From: Rhizobium sp. R635
GTDB lineage: Bacteria; Pseudomonadota; Alphaproteobacteria; Rhizobiales; Rhizobiaceae
Length of the DNA: 64,000 nt
Direction of reading: 5' to 3'
Assembly (NCBI RefSeq): GCF_002211285.1
Contig: NZ_LOKX01000001.1
Span: 186,001-250,000 of the forward strand
Shown: positions 55,498 to 63,170 of the stretch, piece by piece
Numbering within the stretch: position 1 is the stretch's first letter
How the letters are laid out: each line of letters begins with the position of its first letter
The notes under the pieces: generated by a model
The model's database searches: none
The model's input: the letters and a program-made list of their open reading frames with translations, nothing else
Told to the model about the DNA's origin: nothing
Made by a program: the position numbers and the translations under genes

Positions 55498-56303
55498 ACA
55501 CGAAACACACCATTCCCTCCGACGAGGACCTCACCGCCTATATCGACGGCGAATTGCCGGCCGACGAGGCCGCGCGCATCGAAACCATGGTGAATGAAGA
55601 CGAGGCCGTCGCCGAGCGGCTGGAATTCCTGGCGCGCGCCAGCCTGCCCTTCAAGCAGGCTTTCACCCCGCTTCTCGCCGAAGCCCCGCGCGAAAAACTG
55701 CAGGCGATGCTCGCCGCGATTCCCGCGCGCGAGAGTGAAAAATCCGCTTCCACGCCCGCTCCCCCAATCGTCACTCGCCGCCGCTTGCTCGGCGCGCTCG
55801 CCGCCTCGCTCGTGGCCGGCATCGCCATCGACCGCGCCGTCATCGGCATCGGACGGAACTTTTCGGCAAAGGACGAAAACAGCGAATGGCGCGCCGTCGT
55901 AGCCGAGTATATTTCCCTCTACACCCCGGAAACGCTCGCCGGCCCCGTCCCTGCCAGAGAGGACCAGACCGCCCAGCTCGCCAGCCTTGACGAAAAACTC
56001 GGCCTGTCGCTCTCCCCCGAAGCCGTCTCGCTCCCGGGCATCGATTTCAAACGCGCCCTGCTGCTGCAATATGACGGCAAACCGCTCGCCCAGATCGCCT
56101 ATCTCGATCCCGAAACCGGGCCGATGGCGCTCTGCATCGTCAGGTCAGACGCGGGGCCGAAGGCGCCGGACGTCGAAAGCCGCAAGGGTATGAATGTCGT
56201 CTACTGGTCGAATGGCACGCACGCCTTCATGCTGATCGGGCATGCGCCGGCGGACAGGATGACGGCGATTGCGGATGAGATGCGGGGGAGGGTGGCGGTG
56301 TGA
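55494..56303 (+). CDS. Transmembrane anti-sigma factor
   Basis: 269 residues from the ATG overlapping the sigma factor stop. N-terminal DEDLTAYIDGELPADEA is a typical anti-sigma helical start, but the zinc HxxxCxxC motif is absent. One membrane helix at about residues 96-118 (RRRLLGALAASLVAGIAIDR) separates it from a periplasmic domain of about 150 residues. Inferred role: holds the ECF factor inactive until a periplasmic signal. Last gene of the operon; no terminator was seen. Confidence 0.85.
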   Translation: MNTKHTIPSDEDLTAYIDGELPADEAARIETMVNEDEAVAERLEFLARASLPFKQAFTPLLAEAPREKLQAMLAAIPARESEKSASTPAPPIVTRRRLLGALAASLVAGIAIDRAVIGIGRNFSAKDENSEWRAVVAEYISLYTPETLAGPVPAREDQTAQLASLDEKLGLSLSPEAVSLPGIDFKRALLLQYDGKPLAQIAYLDPETGPMALCIVRSDAGPKAPDVESRKGMNVVYWSNGTHAFMLIGHAPADRMTAIADEMRGRVAV

Positions 56304-56411
56304 GTTTTGATCGCCAGAAGCACCTGGACATAGGTATCCTGTTGGCGTAGCGCTCGTAATCGGCTAACGGCGTCGTGAAAAGCGCGGCGAACAACGGATA
56401 CCGAATCCCGG

Positions 56412-57527
56412 ATGAGAGTCCTTCATTTCTTCAAGACCTACTGGCCCGATACTTTCGGCGGCGTGGAACGAACAATTCATGCCATTGCCAAGGGCACGCA
56501 AAAACATGGTATTTGCTCCGAGGTTCTTTCCCTGAGCCCGTCTCCCGATACGAATACGATGTTGTTCGACGGTCATATGGCTTACAAGGCAAAGCTTGAT
56601 TTCGAGTTCGCCTCGACCGGTTTCTCCCGCGATGTTTTCCGTCACTTCCGAAAGCTGAGCAAAGAGGCGGATATCATTCACTTCCACTTTCCCTGGCCGT
56701 TGATGGACATTGTCGACCTTGCAACCCGCCACGGCAAGCCGGCCATCGTGACCTACCATTCCGACATCGTGAAGCAGAAGACGCTTCTCAAGTTCTACCG
56801 GCCGCTTATGTCTCGTTTTTTAAGAGGCATGGATCGCATCGTCGCGACCTCTCCAAACTACCTTCAGTCCAGCGAGGTCCTACGAGCTTTCAGTTCCAAG
56901 ACCAGCGTCATTCCACTCGGATTGAGCGAGGGTGACTATCCTGTCGTGGCGGAAGAAACCAAGGCCCGGTGGCGCAGCCGGCTTCCGAAGCGGTTCTTTC
57001 TCTTCATCGGCGTGTTGCGCTATTATAAGGGCGTGCACGTCCTGCTGGAAGCGGCCCGGCAAACGGGTTTCGACGTCGTTCTAATTGGTAGTGGACCGAC
57101 TGAGGATGAATTGAAAAGAACGGTTCACCAGCAGAATCTGTCCAATGTTCATTTTCTCGGAGGCTTGCCGGATGCCGACAAGGTTGCGATTCTGGATCTC
57201 AGCCTGGGTCTAGTATTCCCTTCGCACCTGCGCTCCGAGGCGTTCGGTCTGTCGCTTGTCGAGGCTGCCATGCGCGGCAAGCCGATGATTTCATGCGAAA
57301 TCGGTACGGGGACCAGCTTCGTCAACCTGGATGGAGAAACCGGATTGGTCATTCCGCCGAATGATACGACTGCTTTGTCACAGGCCATGGCAAGGCTCTG
57401 GAACGATGATCCGTTGGCGATCTCCTATGGGGTCAATGCCCGGCAGCGCTATGAGGTCAATTTCACCGCCGAACGGATGGCGCAATCCTATGCGGAACTC
57501 TATCGGAACGTGGCCGGTTCCCGCTGA
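56412..57527 (+). CDS. GT4-family glycosyltransferase
   Basis: 371 residues, GT-B fold. N-terminal VLHFFKTYWPDTFGGVERTI binds acceptor, and the C-terminal EX7E nucleotide-sugar motif is SEAFGLSLVEAAMRG. Cytosolic with membrane-associated character expected. First gene of the surface-polysaccharide cluster on this side of the window; donor and acceptor unknown. It is followed by a 276-bp non-coding gap (57528-57803) in which I see nothing further. Confidence 0.88.
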   Translation: MRVLHFFKTYWPDTFGGVERTIHAIAKGTQKHGICSEVLSLSPSPDTNTMLFDGHMAYKAKLDFEFASTGFSRDVFRHFRKLSKEADIIHFHFPWPLMDIVDLATRHGKPAIVTYHSDIVKQKTLLKFYRPLMSRFLRGMDRIVATSPNYLQSSEVLRAFSSKTSVIPLGLSEGDYPVVAEETKARWRSRLPKRFFLFIGVLRYYKGVHVLLEAARQTGFDVVLIGSGPTEDELKRTVHQQNLSNVHFLGGLPDADKVAILDLSLGLVFPSHLRSEAFGLSLVEAAMRGKPMISCEIGTGTSFVNLDGETGLVIPPNDTTALSQAMARLWNDDPLAISYGVNARQRYEVNFTAERMAQSYAELYRNVAGSR

Positions 57528-57803
57528 GCACTATCTTTTGCTTTCATGTCAGGTGGTCGGCGGCGAGTCCTTGTGGTGGGAAGTCGACCAGAATGGATAT
57601 GAATAAAGGCATAATTCGCTTGCAAAAGCACAACCCCTAAACTAATCGAACACAGAAATGCACGACCGCAGATGTTGGACGGCGGTCGCTGGACCGTATT
57701 GTCGCTCGCACAACATGATGTTGAAGACCTATGGAGCACGAATCGTGGAATGCATGGCTCTGTCGGTCATTCTGATGCAGCGAACAGAATTGGGTTTTGA
57801 TCG

Positions 57804-58775
57804 ATGAGCAGCAGAACGCCGGTTGCCATCTTCACCTACAATCGAGCCGAGCATACCGAGCGCGCGCTTGACGCCTTGTGCAGGGCGAGACGGATAGAGG
57901 ATTGCGACTTTTATTTTTATTCTGACGGTCCCAAAACGGAAGCCGCTCAGGCAGGTGTCGAGGCGACACGCGAAGTTCTGCGCCGCTGGGCGCCAAGGCT
58001 GAACGCAACCGTTGTCGAGCGGCCCGGCAATCTTGGCCTCGCAAAATCTATCTTCACGGGCGTGAGCGATCTTTGCGATCGATATGGACGCGTTGTCGTC
58101 GTTGAGGACGATCTCGTCGTCAGCCCTGATTTTCTTTATTTTATGATCGACTCTCTCGATCGATACGAGAATGAGACGAGCGTGATGCAAGTCGGCGGCT
58201 TGACGCTGAGCCCGCCGTCCGACGTGGAAGCCGACGCTTTCATGCTGCCGGTCACGACGACATGGGGCTGGGCCACCTGGAAGCGCGCGTGGCAGCATTT
58301 TTCCTGGGTGCCTGAGGACCTTGAGGAGGCCAGGCGAGACAACGCGTGGCGGCAATTATTCGATCTCAACGGAACATGTATGTTTTCAGCAATGCTGGAA
58401 GACCGCATCGCCGGACGCAATGATTCCTGGGGTATCCTGTGGTGGTACGCTGTGTCGCGCCGGCGCGGCCTAGTTCTTTATCCGCGCCGCAGCCTTGTCT
58501 GGAATGGCGGTTTCGACGGATCCGGCGTCCATTGCGGCGATGATGATTTTCTTGGTCAGGGAGAGGTGACGGATTACGTGACGCCTGTGCTTCCATCTGC
58601 AGTGTCGTTTCCTTCCGGCGTCACCTACGATGCTAGGCATCTCTCGCAACTGGAAGACTTCTTCCGCTCGATGCAGGCGGATACGGCGCTGCGGACGCAT
58701 AAGGCGGGTGAGGGGCTCAAGCTCAAAGCTTTTGCACGGGGACTCAAGTCAAGGCTGCTTCATGCATTTGGGTGA
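57804..58775 (+). CDS. GT-A-type glycosyltransferase
   Basis: 323 residues. N-terminal PVAIFTYNRAEHTERALDAL is a GT2-like start, and the metal-binding acidic motif is VVVVEDDLVVSPDFL. The later DSWGILWWYAVSRRRGLVLYP stretch (split at WWY) resembles GNT1/GT13-like bacterial enzymes. Part of the O-antigen-type cluster. Its last 14 bases overlap the next gene, indicating translational coupling. Confidence 0.82.
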   Translation: MSSRTPVAIFTYNRAEHTERALDALCRARRIEDCDFYFYSDGPKTEAAQAGVEATREVLRRWAPRLNATVVERPGNLGLAKSIFTGVSDLCDRYGRVVVVEDDLVVSPDFLYFMIDSLDRYENETSVMQVGGLTLSPPSDVEADAFMLPVTTTWGWATWKRAWQHFSWVPEDLEEARRDNAWRQLFDLNGTCMFSAMLEDRIAGRNDSWGILWWYAVSRRRGLVLYPRRSLVWNGGFDGSGVHCGDDDFLGQGEVTDYVTPVLPSAVSFPSGVTYDARHLSQLEDFFRSMQADTALRTHKAGEGLKLKAFARGLKSRLLHAFG

Positions 58776-59379
58776 CCGTGTAAAACGTCGGTTCTTTTCG
58801 TGGTTCGCCCGGCAGCTAGATGAGGTTCATGGACGCAGGGCAAGGCTGAAGAGCTGTACACTTGGCAGCGGCTCACAACTCGGCGAAGAGGCTGAAATCG
58901 GAAATTTCGCCGGCGGTCCGGAGCGTATCGCAATAGGCGATCATTCCTTCGTAAGGGGTAGACTTCAGACATATGGTCATGGTGGTCAGGTTACCATCGG
59001 GGACTGGTGCTATGTGGGCATTCGCAGCGAGATATGGTCGATGGAATCGATTACGATCGGTAATCGCGTGTTGATTGCTCACGACGTCAATATCCATGAC
59101 GGAACCGCTCATTCGGCAAATGCGACTGAGCGGCATCAGCATTTCAGGGACATTATTCAGAAAGGCCATCCGGCAGCGAAGGAGGATCTTCCGGGCATCG
59201 TCTCCGCTCCTATTGTTATTGAGGACGATGTTTGGATCAGCTTCGGCGTGACTATTCTGAAAGGAGTTCGTATAGGAGCGGGCAGCGTAATTTCGGCCGG
59301 CGCAATCGTAACGCATGACGTCCCGCCTGGAGTGGTTTATAGATGCAAAATATCGCCAGAAATATCTCCACTCGATTAG
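58762..59379 (+). CDS. Hexapeptide-repeat acetyltransferase
   Basis: 205 residues, left-handed beta-helix (hexapeptide) type: repeated [LIV]-G-x4 units such as VTIGDWCYVGIRSEI, ITIGNRVLIAHDVNIHDG and VIEDDVWISFGVTILKGVRIGAGSVI. His residues at NIHDGTAH are likely catalytic. The start (ATG at 58762) lies inside the preceding gene. Likely acetylates a sugar of the surface polysaccharide. Overlaps the next acetyltransferase by 37 bases. Confidence 0.85.
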   Translation: MHLGDRVKRRFFSWFARQLDEVHGRRARLKSCTLGSGSQLGEEAEIGNFAGGPERIAIGDHSFVRGRLQTYGHGGQVTIGDWCYVGIRSEIWSMESITIGNRVLIAHDVNIHDGTAHSANATERHQHFRDIIQKGHPAAKEDLPGIVSAPIVIEDDVWISFGVTILKGVRIGAGSVISAGAIVTHDVPPGVVYRCKISPEISPLD

Positions 59380-59987
59380 CCGGGTTTGTCTATCGCCAGA
59401 TGCGTAAGGCGCATGCGAATGCAAATTCAACCGTTGGCTACTCAGTAAATGCCAATGGCGCCTTGCTGGCCGGATGTGTCATTGACTGCAGATCCGGCAA
59501 GTCCGACGGACGGGTATTCTTTGGCAAGGATTCCGTTCTCTCTTGCAGGATTGTTCTCGAGCGTGATGTTGGCACGGTGCACATTGGGAATGACAGCTAT
59601 GTAGGAGGTTCTCAAATCATTTGCGCCGACCACATCGAGATTGGAAACAATGTCCTTATCTCCTGGGGCTGCACAATTGTCGATCACGATTCACATTCCG
59701 TCGATTGGCGCAACCGTGCCGAGGATGTTCGTAGGTGGCGCGAAGGGCTTTTGTCGGGAGGCCTTGAAAAGGCGAGCGAATCCAAGGACTGGGCGGTTGT
59801 CGAGAAGGCTCCGATAAAAATTGGAGATAAGACTTGGCTCGGTATGAATGTAACCGTGTTGAAAGGAATAACGATTGGAGAAGGGGCGGTCGTCGCCGCT
59901 GGATCTGTCGTCACAAAGGATGTTGACCCGTGGACTCTGGTTGCCGGAAATCCCGCGCGGGTGATCAAGGAATTGCCGAAATCATGA
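59343..59987 (+). CDS. Hexapeptide-repeat acetyltransferase (WbbJ type)
   Basis: 214 residues. Beta-helix repeats VHIGNDSYVGGSQIICADHIEIGNNVLISWGCTIVDHDSH (two pieces) and the C-terminal coil IKIGDKTWLGMNVTVLKGITIGEGAVVAAGSVVTKDV; WbbJ-like. The catalytic His is in VDHDSH. Together with the preceding gene it suggests at least two O-acetylation events on the glycan. The stop overlaps the methyltransferase start (ATGA). Confidence 0.87.
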   Translation: MQNIARNISTRLAGFVYRQMRKAHANANSTVGYSVNANGALLAGCVIDCRSGKSDGRVFFGKDSVLSCRIVLERDVGTVHIGNDSYVGGSQIICADHIEIGNNVLISWGCTIVDHDSHSVDWRNRAEDVRRWREGLLSGGLEKASESKDWAVVEKAPIKIGDKTWLGMNVTVLKGITIGEGAVVAAGSVVTKDVDPWTLVAGNPARVIKELPKS

Positions 59988-60853
59988 TGAGTATGAGTTG
60001 GGAAGAAGCTGTCCAGTGGTTGCGCAATCAGCCTGATCAACAATTTCTCGTGCGTGCGTGTTATTTTGACGATCCGTTGGAAGACGCCGCACTACGGTTT
60101 TGGCAGAGTGCTGAATGGAAAGCTATTGCGGCGCTGTTGCCGCGGCCTGACGGCAAGGCGTTGGATCTTGGCGCAGGGCGCGGTATCAGCAGTTATGCGC
60201 TTGCCCGCGATGGCTGGGAGGTGACTGCTCTGGAACCGGATCCGAGCGACCTAGTAGGAGCCGGCGCTATTCACTCATTGGCGCGCGCAAGTGGCCTAAA
60301 CTTTAATGTAGTGAGCGAATTTTCCGAGCAATTGCCTTTTGCCGACAACACATTTGATGTCGTCAATTGCCGTCAGGTCCTTCATCATGCGCGAGACCTG
60401 CCGCAGACTTGCCGTGAGATTTTCCGTGTTCTGAAGCCCGGCGGTGTCATGGTGGCGACTCGCGAGCACGTGCTGAGCAAGAAAGACGATCTCCAGGCAT
60501 TTCTGAATGCTCATTCGCTTCATAAATTCTACGGCGGGGAAAATGCTTTCCTTCTGGACGAATATACATCGGCGATAAAAAATGCCGGTCTGCATCTCGA
60601 CAAAGTTATGGCGCCGCTCGATTCGCCGATCAACTATTTCCCAATGACGCCTGAGCAATGTTTCGTTCATTGCACTCGCCCGGTTGCAGATATTGTTGGG
60701 AGACCGTTGACGAACATGCTGTTCAGCCAGGGCCACGTGCTCGGCAGGGCGCTGATGAAGATGCTGGTTTCCGCCATCAACGGCCGGGACAATACGCCGG
60801 GGCGACTTTATTCCTTCGTCGCAATCAAGGCAGAAATCAATGGAAAGCGTTGA
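59984..60853 (+). CDS. SAM-dependent methyltransferase
   Basis: 289 residues from the ATG overlapping the previous stop; a second ATG follows one codon later. SAM motif I ALDLGAGRGISSYALARDGW (about residues 56-75), motif II acidic loop VTALEPDP, and motif post-I FADNTFDVVNCRQVLHHARD, class I fold. Probably methylates a sugar of the O-antigen. The stop shares a base with the wzm start (TGATG). Confidence 0.87.
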   Translation: MMSMSWEEAVQWLRNQPDQQFLVRACYFDDPLEDAALRFWQSAEWKAIAALLPRPDGKALDLGAGRGISSYALARDGWEVTALEPDPSDLVGAGAIHSLARASGLNFNVVSEFSEQLPFADNTFDVVNCRQVLHHARDLPQTCREIFRVLKPGGVMVATREHVLSKKDDLQAFLNAHSLHKFYGGENAFLLDEYTSAIKNAGLHLDKVMAPLDSPINYFPMTPEQCFVHCTRPVADIVGRPLTNMLFSQGHVLGRALMKMLVSAINGRDNTPGRLYSFVAIKAEINGKR

Positions 60854-61725
60854 TGCTGCAGAATAGCTTCGATAGCCGGCCAGCCAAGGTCATCCGTAGG
60901 TACGAAGCCCAAGGCGAAGCGTTGGGGCCTGTTCGGTCACTCCTGCTCGCAAGCCGTGAACTCTACTGGTCGCGCCATATTCTCTGGCATCTTTTCGTGC
61001 GCGATTTTGTCGCCGGTTTTCGACAGAAGCTGCTTGGCTATCTCTGGATCGTTCTCGTGCCTCTGCTCGGTATCGCCAGCTTCGTTTTCATGCAATTGAC
61101 CGGTATCCTCAATCCGGGCGACACGGCATTTCCCTATCCGATCTATGTTTTCGTCGGCACGACAATCTGGGGTGTTTTCGTCAACGCTCTGATGGTGGTT
61201 GCAAATGGTTTGATCAGCAATAGCGATCTGGTAATGAGGACCAACATTCCGAAGATCGGGCTGGCAATTACGGGCTTGGCGTCGCTCTTCTATAACCTTT
61301 TGGTCAATCTCTTCGTCCTGGCGCTTCTCATGGCCGTGTTCGGCCGTATGCCATCGGCGTGGGCTCTACTTTATCCTCTGGCCGTTTTGCCGATCATCAT
61401 GCTGGGTGTTGGAATAGGACTGATGCTTTCGGTCATCGGTGCGGTTGCGCGTGATGTAACCGGTATGTTCAGTACCCTGATCAATCTTGTGATGTATGTC
61501 ACTCCGGTCGTCTATACCGCTGATTTCCAAAATCTGACGCTGCAACGGATCGTCCGCTGGAATCCGCTCACCTATCTCGTCGACACTCCGCGAAGCCTGT
61601 TTGTACTCGGCACCGTTCCGGACGCCTGGGGGTATGTATTTTCGACTGTTTTTTCAATTCTGGTGCTTTGGCTCGGTGTGCATGCCTTTTACCTCATTAA
61701 AGACAAAGTAGCAGAACGACTATGA
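60853..61725 (+). CDS. wzm: O-antigen/polysaccharide ABC transporter permease
   Basis: 290 residues, ABC-2 type membrane protein with six hydrophobic segments starting near residue 65 (LLGYLWIVLVPLLGIASFVF). The N-terminal cytoplasmic part ELYWSRHILWHLFVRDFVAGFRQ is typical of Wzm/TagG permeases that export undecaprenol-linked glycan. Overlaps the ATPase gene by ATGA. Confidence 0.92.
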   Translation: MLQNSFDSRPAKVIRRYEAQGEALGPVRSLLLASRELYWSRHILWHLFVRDFVAGFRQKLLGYLWIVLVPLLGIASFVFMQLTGILNPGDTAFPYPIYVFVGTTIWGVFVNALMVVANGLISNSDLVMRTNIPKIGLAITGLASLFYNLLVNLFVLALLMAVFGRMPSAWALLYPLAVLPIIMLGVGIGLMLSVIGAVARDVTGMFSTLINLVMYVTPVVYTADFQNLTLQRIVRWNPLTYLVDTPRSLFVLGTVPDAWGYVFSTVFSILVLWLGVHAFYLIKDKVAERL

Positions 61726-63053
61726 GTGCTGATGAATGGGCCATTCGGGCTGAGGGTGTTTCCAAGAAGTTCGGCCTTACCCTGCGTCAATCCATGAAAT
61801 ACGGAATGAGGGACGTCGGTCGAAAGCTTGTCGGCCGATCCAGCACGACCGACGTACTGCGCGAAGGCGAATTCTGGGCCGTGAATGACGTCGGTTTTGA
61901 ATTGCATCGCGGCGAAGCGCTCGGGATCATGGGTGTCAATGGCTGCGGCAAGACCACGCTCCTGCGGATACTGAATGGCGTCTACGCGCCGGATAAGGGT
62001 CGTGTCGAGGTAAGGGGCCGTGTGGGCGCCTTGATCGCGGCGGGCGCAGGCTTTGCTCCGATGCTGACCGGCCGTGAGAATGTTTACGTGAACGGCGCAC
62101 TGCTTGGCTTGTCAACCAAAGAGATTGACGGGTTGATGGACGAGATCATTGCTTTTTCGGAGCTTGGCGAGTTCATCGATCTTCCGGTCAAGAATTACTC
62201 CAGCGGGATGTTCGTGCGTCTCGGTTTTGCCATTGCGGCGATGAGCCGCCCCGATATCCTGCTGATGGATGAAGTTCTTGCGGTCGGCGACCTTAATTTC
62301 CAGAAGAAGTGCTATGACCATATCCTGCAATTGAAGCGGAATGGGACTGCCATCATCCTCGTTTCACATGCTCCGGGCGCTATTTGGGCTGTGTGCGACC
62401 GCGGTCTCTTCCTGGATCGGGGAAAAGTTCATGTCGATGGGCCAATCGAGGACGTCATTCGCGCCTATGACGATCAGAATTCGAAGAACGCACGTAAATC
62501 GGACATTCAGTTCTCGCAGGCGGAAGCCCATGCACAGCAGGCCGGAGAACTGCAAGCCGCTGCAGGTCCTCTGGGCCAATCTGAAAAGAGACCTGGAACG
62601 GGAGATGTGATCTGCACCGATTTTCGGGTGCTTTCAGTCAATGGTGACGGACAAGTTTCGGAACTGGAATTTCGCCAGCCCTTCATAATAGAGGTCGATG
62701 TCACTGTAATCCGCCCCGTCGAAAATTTTATTTTACGTGTTGTTCTGGATGCTGTGCATTATAGAAGTATTGTGACGCTGGATAATTATGAGCAGGGATC
62801 ACCGATCCCCCTGCTGCAACCCGGAAAGTATACCTTCAAGATCGAGGTTCCTAACCAGAATTTCCGTCCGGGCGCCTATGCGTTCAATGTTTCGGTCGTC
62901 AGCAAACATGTCGGTACGCATCTCTTCCTCTGGTGGAAATGCGCGCATTTGGTTGTGCTGAGTCCTCGAGATCAGTTTCTTTATTCCGAGCCGAACGCTG
63001 TCATGCATTTTGACGCTGAGTTCACGCACAGTGCTCTGGATGGCGATAAATAA
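61722..63053 (+). CDS. wzt: O-antigen/polysaccharide ABC transporter ATPase with C-terminal binding domain
   Basis: 443 residues. Walker A GVNGCGKTT (71-79), signature YSSGMFVRLGF, Walker B ILLMDEVLAVGD, H-loop VSHAPG. The extra C-terminal region from about residue 290 to the end is beta-rich (RVLSVNGDGQVSELEF, YTFKIEVPNQNFRPGAYAFNVSV) and matches the Wzt C-terminal domain that recognises the chain-terminated non-reducing end of O-antigen before export. The linked methyl- and acetyltransferases are plausible makers of that terminal mark. Confidence 0.92.
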   Translation: MSADEWAIRAEGVSKKFGLTLRQSMKYGMRDVGRKLVGRSSTTDVLREGEFWAVNDVGFELHRGEALGIMGVNGCGKTTLLRILNGVYAPDKGRVEVRGRVGALIAAGAGFAPMLTGRENVYVNGALLGLSTKEIDGLMDEIIAFSELGEFIDLPVKNYSSGMFVRLGFAIAAMSRPDILLMDEVLAVGDLNFQKKCYDHILQLKRNGTAIILVSHAPGAIWAVCDRGLFLDRGKVHVDGPIEDVIRAYDDQNSKNARKSDIQFSQAEAHAQQAGELQAAAGPLGQSEKRPGTGDVICTDFRVLSVNGDGQVSELEFRQPFIIEVDVTVIRPVENFILRVVLDAVHYRSIVTLDNYEQGSPIPLLQPGKYTFKIEVPNQNFRPGAYAFNVSVVSKHVGTHLFLWWKCAHLVVLSPRDQFLYSEPNAVMHFDAEFTHSALDGDK

Positions 63054-63170
63054 GTGTTGGAAAGAAGGCTACTCATCAAGCGAGCGTCAATGTTCCGTAT
63101 CTTCGGATAAAAATGCTCCTCGTGATTGTTGATGGGGATGACGGGCGTCGATCTGCAGGGGGCTGAGTTG

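Noticed and set aside
57528..57803. Possible gene remnant between the two glycosyltransferase genes
   Set aside because: Only short frames without ribosome sites or recognisable motifs; treated as non-coding.
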